From Acidovorax sp. T1 (GTDB lineage: Bacteria > Pseudomonadota > Gammaproteobacteria > Burkholderiales > Burkholderiaceae_C), in contig NZ_CP021651.1 in assembly GCF_002176815.1 (NCBI RefSeq), positions 1 through 56,357 on the forward strand: DNA of 56,357 bases, in the 5' to 3' direction. The position numbers and the translations under genes are program-made. The stretch's first letter is position 1. Each line of letters opens with the position of its first letter. Shown piece by piece: positions 45,701-53,818 of this stretch. The notes below the pieces were generated by a model. The model saw only the letters and a program-made list of their open reading frames with translations, was not told the origin of the DNA and did no database searches.

Positions 45701-45750
45701 TCCTGCTCGGCGTCCGACAGGACGGTCAATCGTTCGCTCTTGGTCGTCAT
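42721..45750 (-). CDS. tnpA: Tn3-family transposase (Tn5501 group)
   Basis: A 1009-residue transposase. It starts MTTKSERLTVLSDAEQEALYG-like (given here as TKSERLTVLSDAEQ) with the DUF4158-type N-terminal domain. The Tn3 DDE domain includes AITGDMHSVNKANFAILHWF and ERNVHRSQNRIESYHQLRS, and the end overlaps the terminal repeat. The start at 45750 overlaps the tnpR stop by 4 bp and gives the usual size. Intact. Confidence 0.93.
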   Translation of the reverse strand: MTTKSERLTVLSDAEQEALYGLPDFDDAQRLEYLALTETELALASSRPGLHAQVYCILQIGYFKAKHAFFRFDWSEVEHDCAFVLSRYFHGESFEHKPISKHEHYTQREWIADLFGYRPWAAEFLAQLAQQAAQTVRRDVMPGFIAAELIVWLNEHKIIRPGYTTLQELVSEALSAERRRLAGLLSEVLDESAKAALGRLLVRDDTLSQLAALKQDAKDFGWRQMAREREKRATLEPLHRIAKALLPKLGVSQQNLLYYASLANFYTVHDLRNLKADQTYLYLLCYAWVRYRQLSDNLVDAMAYHMKQLEDESSAGAKQSFVAEQVRRQQDTPQVGRLLSLYIDDSVPDPTPFGDVRQRAYKIMPRDTLQTTAQRMSVKPVSKLALHWQAVDGLAERIRRHLRPLYVALDLAGTDPGSPWLVALAWAKDVFAKQQRLSQRPLAECPAATLPKRLRPYLLTFDADGKPTDLHADRYEFWLYRQVRKRFQSGELYLDDSLQHRHFSDELVSLDEKAAVLAQIDIPFLRQPLDAQLDALATELRAQWLAFNRELKQGKLTHLEYDKDTQKLTWRKPKGENQKAREKAFYEQLPFCDVADVFRFVNGQCQFLSALTPLQPRYAKKVADADSLMAVIIAQAMNHGNQVMARTSDIPYHVLESAYQQYLRHATLHAANDCISNAIAALPIFPYYSFDLDALYGAVDGQKFGVERPTVKARHSRKYFGRGKGVVAYTLLCNHVPLNGYLIGAHDYEAHHVFDIWYRNTSDIVPTAITGDMHSVNKANFAILHWFGLRFEPRFTDLGDQLKELYSADDPALYDQCLIRPAGRIDRDLIVSEKPNLDQIVATLGLKEMTQGTLIRKLCTYTAPNPTRRAVFEFDKLIRSIYTLRYLRDPQLERNVHRSQNRIESYHQLRSTIAQVGGKKELTGRTDIEIEISNQCARLIANAVIFYNSAILSRLLMKYEASGNAKAHALLTQISPAAWRHILLNGHYTFQSDGKMIDLDALVAGLELG

Positions 45751-46340
45751 CGCGATGACGCTCCACGAGAGCCCGTCCAACCAACCCGTGCCAGGGTCTC
45801 GATCAGCGTGGTTCGCTTGACGCCGAAGTTGCGGCACACCGCCGCCTTGGACATGCCGCCATCGAGCGCAGCGACGATGGCCTCCAGCTTCTCGCCGGTG
45901 ATCGCCTGCGGCCGGCCGCCGATCCGGCCGCGTTTGCGGGCGGCAGCCAGACCGGCGACGACACGTTCCTGGATCAAGGCGCGTTCGTACTGCGCGAGCG
46001 CGCCGAACACCTGGAACAGAAACTCGCCCGAGGGCGTCGTGGTATCCAGGTTCTCCGTCAGCGAGCGGAACGCCACCTGCTTTTTCTTGAGCGAGGTCAC
46101 GATGGCGAGCAAGTGCGACAACGAACGGCCGAGCCGGTCGAGCTTCCACACGACCAACACGTCGCCAGGGCGAACGAATTCGAGCGCCCGCGCCAGGCCC
46201 GCGCGGTCGTCCTTCGCGCCGGAAGCATGATCCTCGAACAGATGCCGCGCATCGACGCCGACGGCGAGCAGCGCATCGCGCTGCAAGTTCGTGCTCTGGC
46301 GGTCGGAGTCCGACGACACGCGCATGTAACCTACCAACAT
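45747..46340 (-). CDS. tnpR: Tn3-family resolvase TnpR
   Basis: A 197-residue serine resolvase: LVGYMRVSSDSDRQST, VVWKLDRLGRSLSHLLAIV, and C-terminal helix-turn-helix (GGMSKAAVCRNFGVKRTTLI). The ATG at 46340 begins the conserved MLVGYMRVS. It resolves cointegrates at the res site just upstream. Confidence 0.93.
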   Translation of the reverse strand: MLVGYMRVSSDSDRQSTNLQRDALLAVGVDARHLFEDHASGAKDDRAGLARALEFVRPGDVLVVWKLDRLGRSLSHLLAIVTSLKKKQVAFRSLTENLDTTTPSGEFLFQVFGALAQYERALIQERVVAGLAAARKRGRIGGRPQAITGEKLEAIVAALDGGMSKAAVCRNFGVKRTTLIETLARVGWTGSRGASSR

Positions 46341-46578
46341 AAGCGGAAAACCATTAAGACGAGGTTTCCGTATGGTAGCGTCTGGCGACAGAGTTTTCCG
46401 CACAATTTTGCGGCCACTCGGAGGTTGGTGCAGAGGACCGTTGAAGGCCTGTCGAAAAACAAATGTTTTCCGACAGGCCTTGGCCTAGCGCACGCCCGCC
46501 TTGCAGCGTTCTGTGAATAGCGCTTAGTAATGACGGCGTATATACTTTGTTAGTATCAAGTGGCAGGAGGCCCCGATC
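46341..46578. promoter_or_regulatory. res site and toxin-antitoxin promoter region
   Basis: The 238-bp gap between divergent tnpR and the antitoxin gene contains CGGAAAACC/GGTTTTCCG-type dyads (TTTCCGTATGG, GTTTTCCGCACA, TTTTCCGACAGG). This fits the resolution site, and TTAGTAATG...TACTTTGTTAGTA probably holds the antitoxin promoter. Confidence 0.65.
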
Positions 46579-46857
46579 ATGTCAAAACAAGCCGTTTTCA
46601 CGATGAAGCTGGAGCCTGAGTTGCGCGCCGAGTTTATGGCCGAAGCCGAGGCGGCCCATCGCCCGGCGTCGCAAGTGCTGCGCGAGCTGATGCGCGAGTT
46701 CGTTCAGCGCCAGCGCGAGTCGCGCGAGTACGACGAGTTCCTGCGCCGCAAGGTCGAAGCCGGCCGGGCTTCGATGCGCGCTGGATTGGGGCGGTCGAAC
46801 GATGAAGTTGAGGCCGAATTCGCCGCACGGCGTGCCAGTGTGGCGAGCCAGGCGTGA
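46579..46857 (+). CDS. parD: ParD-type antitoxin of the transposon
   Basis: A 92-residue protein with VFTMKLEPELRAEFMAEAEA, RPASQVLRELMREFVQR ribbon-helix-helix-type helices and a C-terminal toxin-binding helix. GGAGG lies 12 bp before the ATG. It overlaps the toxin gene by ATGA-type coupling. Such pairs are part of the transposition module in the Tn5501 group. Confidence 0.85.
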   Translation: MSKQAVFTMKLEPELRAEFMAEAEAAHRPASQVLRELMREFVQRQRESREYDEFLRRKVEAGRASMRAGLGRSNDEVEAEFAARRASVASQA

Positions 46858-47138
46858 GGGTTGTTTGGACGCCCGAAGCGCAGCAAGACCGTGCCGATGT
46901 GTGGGACTACATCGCAGCCGACAATCCGCGCGCGGCGGCCCGGATGGATGAGATTTTCAGCGACGCGGCCGCCCGCTTGATCCAGCACCCCATGCTGGGC
47001 AAGCCGGGAAAGATTCCCGGGACCCGCGAGTTGATCCCGCACGAAAGCTATCGCCTGGTGTATCAGATCGACGGCGAAACGGTGTGGATACTGACGCTGG
47101 TTCATACTGCCCGCCTGTGGCCGCCTGTGCGCGATTAA
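46854..47138 (+). CDS. parE: ParE/RelE-family toxin of the transposon
   Basis: A 94-residue toxin starting at GTG. VVWTPEAQQDRADVWDYIAA, NPRAAARMDEIF, HPMLGKPGKIPGTRELIPHE and YRLVYQIDGETVWIL show the ParE fold. It should favour retention of the transposon and plasmid. Confidence 0.9.
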   Translation: MRVVWTPEAQQDRADVWDYIAADNPRAAARMDEIFSDAAARLIQHPMLGKPGKIPGTRELIPHESYRLVYQIDGETVWILTLVHTARLWPPVRD

Positions 47139-47290
47139 GATATGATCATGGCAACAATGAAACGGCGCGTTGACAGACTGCTTTCGAGCCAGACCGCGGT
47201 CGGCGGCAGGCGGCCAGAAGCGGACGGCCAGGCCGCGCAGTCGTGTAACGGCTTCAGACTGGCTCCAGACATACTTCTTTTGGAACGGCC

Positions 47291-47497
47291 TCCTCCAAAG
47301 CGGTCACCCGGGACGGTCGGCTCCTGCGCATGAGCGTGACGGCCGCTGGTGCCAGCGAGGTGCAACGTTTCATGGCCATCGAGACCGAGCTCGCCCATCA
47401 CCTCTTCGGCGAGCTGGCCGCGAACGAGGTCGAGCAACTCCAGGCCTTGGCCCTCCAGCTACTCCAGCGCGCAACGACCAGCCCCGGCATCACTTGA
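47291..47497 (+). pseudogene. MarR-family regulator, C-terminal fragment
   Basis: One frame reads SKAVTRDGRLLRMSVTAAG (the MarR wing) and ELAHHLFGELAANEVEQLQA followed by LALQLLQR to a stop. The N-terminal helix-turn-helix is missing or shifted out of frame. Passenger DNA of the Tn5501-like element. Confidence 0.6.
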
Positions 47498-47577
47498 GGC
47501 CTCCGGGCGCGGGTGGGCTGGGTGTCGGGGATGCCTGGTGGGGAAGGACGCGCGGCCAGGGAAATCCCCTCAACTTC

Positions 47578-47582
47578 CAGTT
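47578..47582. repeat. Target duplication CAGTT, left
   Basis: CAGTT precedes the GGGG tip at 47583; the same 5 bp follow the opposite tip at 54439-54443, proving a transposition event. Confidence 0.93.
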
Positions 47583-47821
47583 GGGGCGAATAGAGAAAAC
47601 GGAAATTTTTGTACGCTAAGCGCTCTGTCAGGTTATCCAGACTTTGTTTTCGGCAACGGCGACTCTAACTAAGCCTTACGTTGGTTGGTTCCGTTGCTCC
47701 CCAAACCCCATCATCTAGCTTTATCTTGGGGATTGCAGGAGGGGCTTGGGTTGAAGGTGCAAGCGACGCTTCCCTATCAGACCCGCCACTAACGAAATGA
47801 ACAGAAAGGAACCCCCACGAC

Positions 47822-47960
47822 ATGACCAATACCGAGCCCCCCCCGAGCAGCTTCAAGCGCGCATCGCCGAGCTGGAAGCGCAGGGGGTCATGACTGCGTC
47901 TCCGTCTCTTGCATCACAATGTCCAGATACTGACCACCGTCCACCCCACGCATTGTCCAG
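47822..47960 (+). pseudogene. Possible short gene start with a poly-C frameshift
   Basis: ATG at 47822 gives MTNTEP; after a run of eight C another frame gives EQLQARIAELEAQGVM. The coiled-coil-like start suggests the beginning of a protein whose remainder was lost when the regulatory region of the aldehyde dehydrogenase was joined. Weak. Confidence 0.3.
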
Positions 47961-47970
47961 TAACTGAACA
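47920..47970. promoter_or_regulatory. Tandem upstream activator sites
   Basis: TGTCCAGATACTGACCA (47920-47936) and TGTCCAGTAACTGAACA (47954-47970) are two copies of an imperfect palindrome, 34 bp apart, about 60-115 bp upstream of a sigma-54 promoter. They are good candidates for binding sites of the activator encoded at 51001. Confidence 0.65.
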
Positions 47971-48031
47971 ACTCCACTTCGAACACAGCGAAGAACACTG
48001 TAAATACCACTGTCTGTAGCTACCAGAAAGC

Positions 48032-48047
48032 TGGCACGACCTCTGCT
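48032..48047 (+). promoter_or_regulatory. Sigma-54 promoter of the aldehyde dehydrogenase gene
   Basis: TGGCACGACCTCTGCT has the invariant GG (48033-48034) and GC (48045-48046) with exactly 10 bp between, close to the -24/-12 consensus TGGCACG-N4-TTGC. It lies about 70 bp before the gene at 48119. Confidence 0.75.
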
Positions 48048-48118
48048 ATATGTTTTTCATCGCAGCCAATGACGGCTGGCCCCCAAATCACAAGATCAAA
48101 AAAAGAGGGATATACCCG

Positions 48119-49597
48119 ATGAGTAGCACGTCCTTGCCTGCCATTTTTTTACCTGCCGAACTCTGGAACGATCGCCTGTTCACCGGGACTTGGGAGGCTG
48201 GCCCCATCGCAGCCACGCAAGTACTCGAACCCGCCACCGGCAACCTCTTGGGCTACGTCGCCAATGCCGATGCCGCGCGAGTGGCTGCTTCGGCCAAAAC
48301 CGCCAGCGCCGCACAGACCTCTTGGCACCAGCAGCCTTACGACGAGCGCGCGGCGTTGTTCCGTAAAGCCGCGAAAATCGCCGAACAACACTTCGAGGCC
48401 ATCGTCGACTGGCTGGTGCGTGAAAGCGGTTCGACCCGTGCCAAGGCCGCATTCGAAACCAGTATCAGCATCAAAGTCCTGCACGAAAGCGCTGGTCTGC
48501 CCTCGCGTAGTCAAGGTGAAGTGTTGCCTTCGGTACCTGGCCGTCTGAGCCTTGCTCGCCGCCGTCCACTGGGTGTGGTGGGAGTGATCTCGCCCTTCAA
48601 CTTCCCGCTGTATCTGGCCATTCGGGCGGTTGCTCCGGCGCTGGCAACAGGTAACGCCGTCGTACTCAAACCAGATCCACGCACGGCGGTATGTGGCGGT
48701 TTCGTGATTGCCCGGTTGTTCGAACTGGCGGGGTTGCCTGCTGGCTTGCTGCACGTTTTGCCTGGCGGTGTCGATGCGGGTGCTGCGCTGACCAGTGATC
48801 CGCATGTGGCGATGATCCAGTTCACCGGTTCGACCGGTGCCGGGCGCAAGGTTGGTGAAGCTGCAGGTCGTCATTTGAAAAAAGTTTCGTTGGAACTGGG
48901 CGGTAAAAACTCATTGATCGTGCTTGATGACGCCGATCTCGACTTGGCCCTGGCCAACGCCACGTGGGGCGTTTACCTGCACCAGGGACAAATTTGCATG
49001 TCCACAGGTCGCCTGCTGGTACAACGTGCAATCTATGACCGCTTCCTTGAGCGCCTAGTGGCCAAGGCCAAGAGCCTGACGGTCGGCGACCCAGCCACCA
49101 GCGAAGTACACCTGGGCCCGCTGATCAACGCCCAGCAGCGTGATCACGCTCACCGCGTAGTGCAAGCCGCGCAACAAGCCGGTGCGACGCTGGAAGCAGG
49201 TGGTGGTTATGAAGGGCTGTTTTTCGAACCGACCGTGCTCGGAGGCGTTACCCGCGACAATCCGGCCTTCAACGAAGAAATTTTTGGCCCTGTGGCCGTA
49301 GTTGTGCCTTTCGATACCGACGAAGAGGCCGTTGCTCTGGCCAACGATACGGCATACGGCTTGTCTGCTGCCGTACTGTCCCGGGATGTTGGTCGCGCAC
49401 TCAAGCTCGGTGAGCAACTGCGTGTAGGCCTGCTGCACATCAATGACCAGACGGTTAACGACGAGGTCATCAATCCGTTCGGCGGTGTGGGCGCATCAGG
49501 CAATGGCACCAGCATCGGCGGCGCTGCCAACTGGGAAGAATTCACGCAATGGCAATGGCTCACCGTCAAGGGTGAAGCACCGGCCTACCCACTGTAA
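48119..49597 (+). CDS. Aromatic aldehyde dehydrogenase (benzaldehyde/vanillin type)
   Basis: A 492-residue NAD(P)-dependent aldehyde dehydrogenase. VISPFNFPLYLAIRAVAPAL, FTGSTGAGRKVGEAAGRHLK, the catalytic Glu in LELGGKNSL, the catalytic Cys in LHQGQICMSTGRL and EEIFGPVAVVVPFD are all in place. Overall likeness is to Pseudomonas benzaldehyde or vanillin dehydrogenases, oxidising aromatic aldehydes to acids. A sigma-54 promoter with tandem activator sites precedes it. Confidence 0.92.
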   Translation: MSSTSLPAIFLPAELWNDRLFTGTWEAGPIAATQVLEPATGNLLGYVANADAARVAASAKTASAAQTSWHQQPYDERAALFRKAAKIAEQHFEAIVDWLVRESGSTRAKAAFETSISIKVLHESAGLPSRSQGEVLPSVPGRLSLARRRPLGVVGVISPFNFPLYLAIRAVAPALATGNAVVLKPDPRTAVCGGFVIARLFELAGLPAGLLHVLPGGVDAGAALTSDPHVAMIQFTGSTGAGRKVGEAAGRHLKKVSLELGGKNSLIVLDDADLDLALANATWGVYLHQGQICMSTGRLLVQRAIYDRFLERLVAKAKSLTVGDPATSEVHLGPLINAQQRDHAHRVVQAAQQAGATLEAGGGYEGLFFEPTVLGGVTRDNPAFNEEIFGPVAVVVPFDTDEEAVALANDTAYGLSAAVLSRDVGRALKLGEQLRVGLLHINDQTVNDEVINPFGGVGASGNGTSIGGAANWEEFTQWQWLTVKGEAPAYPL

Positions 49598-49599
49598 AT

Positions 49600-50214
49600 A
49601 AACCCGGTAATCCCCCGGCTTTGCCGGGGGACTCACGAGGTTTGACCGTGTGACACGGTGACCTAGAAGCTTCTGTCTCGACCAAGAGATAGGAGTTTCC
49701 GATGCAAGATTATCAGAGCCTGAGTCACACCAAATGGGACTGCAAGTATCACGTGGTGTTCATCCCGAAGAAGAGGAAGAAACTGATCTTCGGTGCGATT
49801 CGCAAGCACCTCGGTGAGGTGCTGCATGAGTTGGCTGGTCAGAAGGAGTGCAGGATTCTGGAAGGACACCTGATGAGCGACCACATTCACATGTGTATCA
49901 GCATTCCACCGAAATACTCGGTGGCAAACGTGGTGGGTTACATCAAGGGGAAGAGCGCGATCTTGATTGCGCGTCGGTTCAATGGGCGGAGCCGGAACTT
50001 CGGGGGTGAGAATTTCTGGGCCAGAGGGTACTTTGTTTCAACGGTCGGGCTGGACGAGGAGATGGTTCGGGCCTACATCCGGCACCAAGAGAAGGAAGAC
50101 GAGCATTACGACCAACTGAAGTTGGGCATGTGACGGCCGCCTTCAGGCGGCGCACTTGGCGGCCCCTTTGAGGGGCTAACAAACTAAAGCCCCCGGCTTT
50201 GCCGGGGGATACTT
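49600..50214 (+). mobile_element. IS200/IS605-type insertion sequence
   Basis: The element has a Y1 transposase gene and identical hairpins (CCCCCGGCTTTGCCGGGGG at 49612-49630 and 50190-50208) near both ends, as expected for subterminal structures of IS200/IS605 elements. It interrupts the porin-like gene just after the aldehyde dehydrogenase stop. Confidence 0.88.
49702..50133 (+). CDS. tnpA: IS200-type Y1 transposase TnpA
   Basis: A 143-residue HUH single-strand transposase: KYHVVFIPKKRKK, HLMSDHIHMCISIPP (HUH motif near residues 64-68) and the catalytic Tyr in a helix near VRAYIRHQEKED. It acts on single-stranded ends bearing the hairpins. Intact. Confidence 0.93.
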   Translation: MQDYQSLSHTKWDCKYHVVFIPKKRKKLIFGAIRKHLGEVLHELAGQKECRILEGHLMSDHIHMCISIPPKYSVANVVGYIKGKSAILIARRFNGRSRNFGGENFWARGYFVSTVGLDEEMVRAYIRHQEKEDEHYDQLKLGM

Positions 50215-50904
50215 ACATCGAATATCAGCATCCTGCGATTGATCCACTTCATGGACATCGGCGGTATGACCGTCGACCCGCAAATACTCCTGCCCTTCGG
50301 CCATGTGTACGACGCGCGTATCGCAGGCCAGTCGTTGGGTAGCGCCAGTGGTCTGGCCGACCCGATCATCGGCGCTACCTTCTGGCTGGTCAATCAGCCT
50401 GCCGCCGGGGCCAGTGGCCGCTACTTCGGAATTACCCCTCTGCTATACCTGCCGTGGGGCAGCTATGACAAACACGACACACTGAACCTTGGCGAGAACC
50501 GTTTTAAGGGCGATTTGCAGTTGGGCTGGGTTGAGCCACTGTGGGGTAAGGTATCCATGGAGCTGTACGGTGATGCCGTGGTGTATGGACATAATGATGA
50601 TGCTGGCACCGGCAACCAGACGCTCAAACAAGACGCGACCTATCAGCTACAAGGCAACTTGCGCTATGACTTCAATCCGGCCCAACGCGTGGCTCTGGGC
50701 TACAGCACCAGCACGGGTGGCAAACAGTATCTAGATGGTAATTACACCGGGCAAAAAACCGAGGTGCAGCAAGTGCGCGCTGAATTCCAGCAAATGGTCG
50801 GTCGTACTGTGCAGCTCAGTGCGCAGCTAACCCATGATATCCATGTGGTAGGTGGTTTTCAGGAGGACATAGGCGTCAACCTAAGGGCGCTGCTGCTGTT
50901 TTGA
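50215..50904 (+). pseudogene. SphA-like outer-membrane protein, N-terminally truncated
   Basis: The C-terminal 230 residues of a Phenol_MetA_deg-family barrel remain: ILRLIHFMDIGGMTVDPQIL, GITPLLYLPWGSYD, RFKGDLQLGWVEPLWGKVSM and QLTHDIHVVGGFQEDIGVNL. The signal peptide and first strands are missing, replaced by IS200. Probably once the second gene of the sigma-54-dependent operon. Confidence 0.85.
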
Positions 50905-51000
50905 TCTTGACGTTGGTTTAACGAAGGTATACATCAAAGCGTGTCGTGACCAGCCTATAGCGGTCAACGGCACGACTCCAACCAATAAAAAGGTGTCTCG

Positions 51001-52830
51001 ATGGATGCCCACACCCTGCACGATCAGCAACGTCTGGTAATTGCCCGCCAGCGTTTCGTCGAAGGTGTCGCCCTGCCCTCCAATCTTCTGCCGAGCACCA
51101 TCGCTCACTCCTGGGCGCGATCACGTGAAGCCGGCCTGTTGCCCTGGCAATCCTGGCTGGCAGAACAGGACGACAGTCTGCTGCCGCTTGATGAGTCAGA
51201 CCAGCAACTTGCAGAGTGTGTACGACCAGAAATCGACCGACTCTGGCAGCAAATCGGCGGTGCTTCATGGACAATTTTCTGCGTCAATACGCGGGGGGTC
51301 ATCGTCCACGCGCGCCAAGCACGCACGCTCGACGGGCCACTGCTGCCGTTGCAAATTGGACGTCGCATTCAGGAATCCGACATTGGCACCACAGCACCCA
51401 GCTGCACCTTGGCCGAAGGTGTTCCGATGGTACTGATCGGCAACCAGCATTACCTCAGTGACTTCGAGCATTTCTTTTGCGTGAGTGTGCCCATCCGGGG
51501 CCTGCATGGTGAAGTGATTGGCGTGCTGGACATCACGGGGATCGGTGACCGTCAGGCTGGTGCTGTATTGGAACAATTGAGTCACGCGGCGATGGCGGCC
51601 GAAAATCGCTTTTTTACCACGCTGGGCGATTGCCGGATCCTGTCGCTGCAGCATGACCCACGACTGTTGGGTACGCCATTGCAGGGCCTCTTGGCAGTTG
51701 ACCAGACAGGACGCATTCAAAATGCCAATCGCGCTGCCCAGCGATTGTTGGGACTTGAACAATTTCGCCCCATAGGCAAACGCCTGGATCAACTGTTCGA
51801 AGAAAGCAGCGCTATCGATCTGCACCGAGCACAGCAACAATTGACCCTCAGCGACGGTTCCCGGTTGTATGCACAGGTGATTGAGCAACGTCGAGAATCA
51901 ACTGCGCTGCACGTCTGCTCCCCGCTCCTTTGCGTGTCCATACTGGGCGCCGACCCTCAGCTCAATCGCCAGTTGGACAACGCCCGCAAGGCCTTCGCTG
52001 CAGGCGTCCCCATTTTGCTGCAGGGCGAAACGGGCACCGGTAAAGAGGTATTCGCCCGAGCCTTACATGATCAATGGAACGCCCAAGCTCCCTTCGTTGC
52101 GATCAACTGCTCGGCGATCCCGGAAAGCCTGATCGAGGCTGAGCTTTTCGGTTATGTGGAAGGCACTTTCACCGGTGCGCGCAAAGGCGGGGCCAGCGGG
52201 CAACTGGAAGCTGCACATGGCGGAACCCTGTTATTAGACGAAATTGGTGATATGCCGGCGGCGCTGCAAACCCGGTTATTGCGGGTGCTCCAAGAGCGCG
52301 AGATCACTCGTCTGGGTAGCACGACACGGCGAGCCCTGGATGTACGGGTGATCAGTGCCACCCATTGCGATCTGCAGCAACGCATGCTTGATAAAAGTTT
52401 TCGTGAAGACCTTTATTACCGCCTCAATGGCCTGAAAATCCGCTTGCCGGCCTTGCGTGAACGTCAGGATCTGAACACCTTGATCGACCTCCTGCGCCAA
52501 CGCTACGGCGCTCCACCGCTGGAGCACCAGGCATTAATGGCTCTGCACCGCCAGGTCTGGCCAGGCAACATTCGCCAACTGGAACAGACACTGCGCCTTG
52601 CGGCGGCGCTGGCCAGTGACCAACCGATGATACTGCTGGAGCACCTTCCAGCAGATATGCGAGCTGAAAGTGAGCAGGAGAGAGGGAGCGATTTGCAGGA
52701 CGCCGTGCGCCGTACTGTCGAATCAGCGCTGCAGGCCAACGCTGGAAACATTTCTGCCACCGCCAGCCAGCTCGGTATCTCCAGGACCACGTTGTACAAA
52801 AAGCTGGGGCGGATTACCAAGTCTGAGTAA
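51001..52830 (+). CDS. Sigma-54-dependent activator (AcoR type)
   Basis: A 609-residue enhancer-binding protein. The N-terminal sensor (GAF-like, residues 60-200: FCVNTRGVIVHARQ, DIGTTAPSCTLAEG) is followed by a PAS-like part (LLAVDQTGRIQNANRAAQRL), the AAA+ domain (Walker A LLQGETGTGKEVFARA, Walker B GGTLLLDEIGDMP, RLLRVLQEREITRLGS) and a Fis-type helix-turn-helix (ISATASQLGISRTTLYKKLG). The sigma-54 contact loop reads GTFTGA rather than GAFTGA. It likely drives the promoter at 48032. Confidence 0.93.
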   Translation: MDAHTLHDQQRLVIARQRFVEGVALPSNLLPSTIAHSWARSREAGLLPWQSWLAEQDDSLLPLDESDQQLAECVRPEIDRLWQQIGGASWTIFCVNTRGVIVHARQARTLDGPLLPLQIGRRIQESDIGTTAPSCTLAEGVPMVLIGNQHYLSDFEHFFCVSVPIRGLHGEVIGVLDITGIGDRQAGAVLEQLSHAAMAAENRFFTTLGDCRILSLQHDPRLLGTPLQGLLAVDQTGRIQNANRAAQRLLGLEQFRPIGKRLDQLFEESSAIDLHRAQQQLTLSDGSRLYAQVIEQRRESTALHVCSPLLCVSILGADPQLNRQLDNARKAFAAGVPILLQGETGTGKEVFARALHDQWNAQAPFVAINCSAIPESLIEAELFGYVEGTFTGARKGGASGQLEAAHGGTLLLDEIGDMPAALQTRLLRVLQEREITRLGSTTRRALDVRVISATHCDLQQRMLDKSFREDLYYRLNGLKIRLPALRERQDLNTLIDLLRQRYGAPPLEHQALMALHRQVWPGNIRQLEQTLRLAAALASDQPMILLEHLPADMRAESEQERGSDLQDAVRRTVESALQANAGNISATASQLGISRTTLYKKLGRITKSE

Positions 52831-52848
52831 TCAGCATCACAATAGGCT

Positions 52849-53225
52849 TCACGCCTTCCAGACCTCGATCAACGCATGAGCAACGCAAGGCAAGTTCGTC
52901 CCGTTGAGCCCAGCCATACACATGCGACCGCTGCCAAAGAGATAAACACCAAACTCATCGCGCAACCGTTCCACTTGCGAATGGGAGAGGCCAGTAAAGC
53001 TGAACATGCCCTTCTGCTGAACAAAAAAATCGAAGTTCCGTTCGGGCAATGCTTCTCTCAGGAGTGCTGCCTACATCTGCCGCATACTTGCAATCCGCAG
53101 ACGTATTGCTTCTACCTCTTGTAACCACAACGCAAAAAGCATGGGATCGCTCAGCACCTGGGCGACAATTTCGGCACCGAAACGCGGGGGCTGGAGGAAT
53201 TGCGTCTTACGGTCGCTTTCAGCTG
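52849..53225 (-). pseudogene. tyrB: Aromatic amino acid aminotransferase (TyrB-like), C-terminal fragment
   Basis: Minus-strand frame reads FLQPPRFGAEIVAQVLSDP, LWLQEVEAIRLRIASMRQM, then a TAG stop, then [20 protein letters not shown] and [16 protein letters not shown] to the normal end. The first two thirds, including the PLP lysine, are missing, and the internal stop confirms decay. Confidence 0.75.
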
Positions 53226-53244
53226 GCCTAGGTGGTGTTCTCAA

Positions 53245-53818
53245 TCAGGCCAGCCATATGACGGCTGACACTAGGCTCAACATCGACTGATAGTTTCTTG
53301 CCAGTCGTTCATACCTTGTTGCGATCCGGCGAAACTGCTTCAGCTTCTGGAAAAAGCGCTCCACCAAGTTGCGCGCCTTGTAGAGATGCCGATCCAGCTG
53401 GCGAGGTTTCAGGCGATTTCTTTTCGAGGGGATGACCGCTTCCGCGCCCCTGCGCTGGATAGCCCAATGAAGGCGTCAGAGTCATAGCCTTTGTCAGCCA
53501 ATACCGCCTCGGGGGTAAAACCCTCGATCAGCGCTTCGGCTTGTCTGTATTTCGAGGCTTGACCAGGCGTCAGTAGCAGACGCACCGGATTGCCCATGGC
53601 ATCTACGGCTGCGTAAATCTTGGTGCTCAGTCCCCCTCGGGATTTGCCCATGGCTTCGACGTCCTGATCGGTTTTTTTGCCGCGCCATGCTGATGAACGC
53701 GCACGATGCTGCCATCCACCATCAGATGCTCCAGATCAGCGTCAGCCGCGAGTGACGCCATGATTCGCAACCAAACGCCCTTGCGAAACCAAGCTGTATG
53801 TACCACAGAGTGTCCAGG
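53245..53818 (-). pseudogene. IS5-type (IS427 group) transposase remnant
   Basis: Pieces in several frames: [56 protein letters not shown] (DDE residues) and LYKARNLVERFFQKLKQFRR, ending VSAVIWLA. The N-terminal part is missing and at least two frame changes occur. It replaced most of the Tn21-group transposase gene. Confidence 0.75.

Noticed and set aside
45751..46149. N-terminal extension of the Tn3 transposase frame
   Set aside because: The extra 133 residues are tnpR read in another frame; the conserved start is at 45750.
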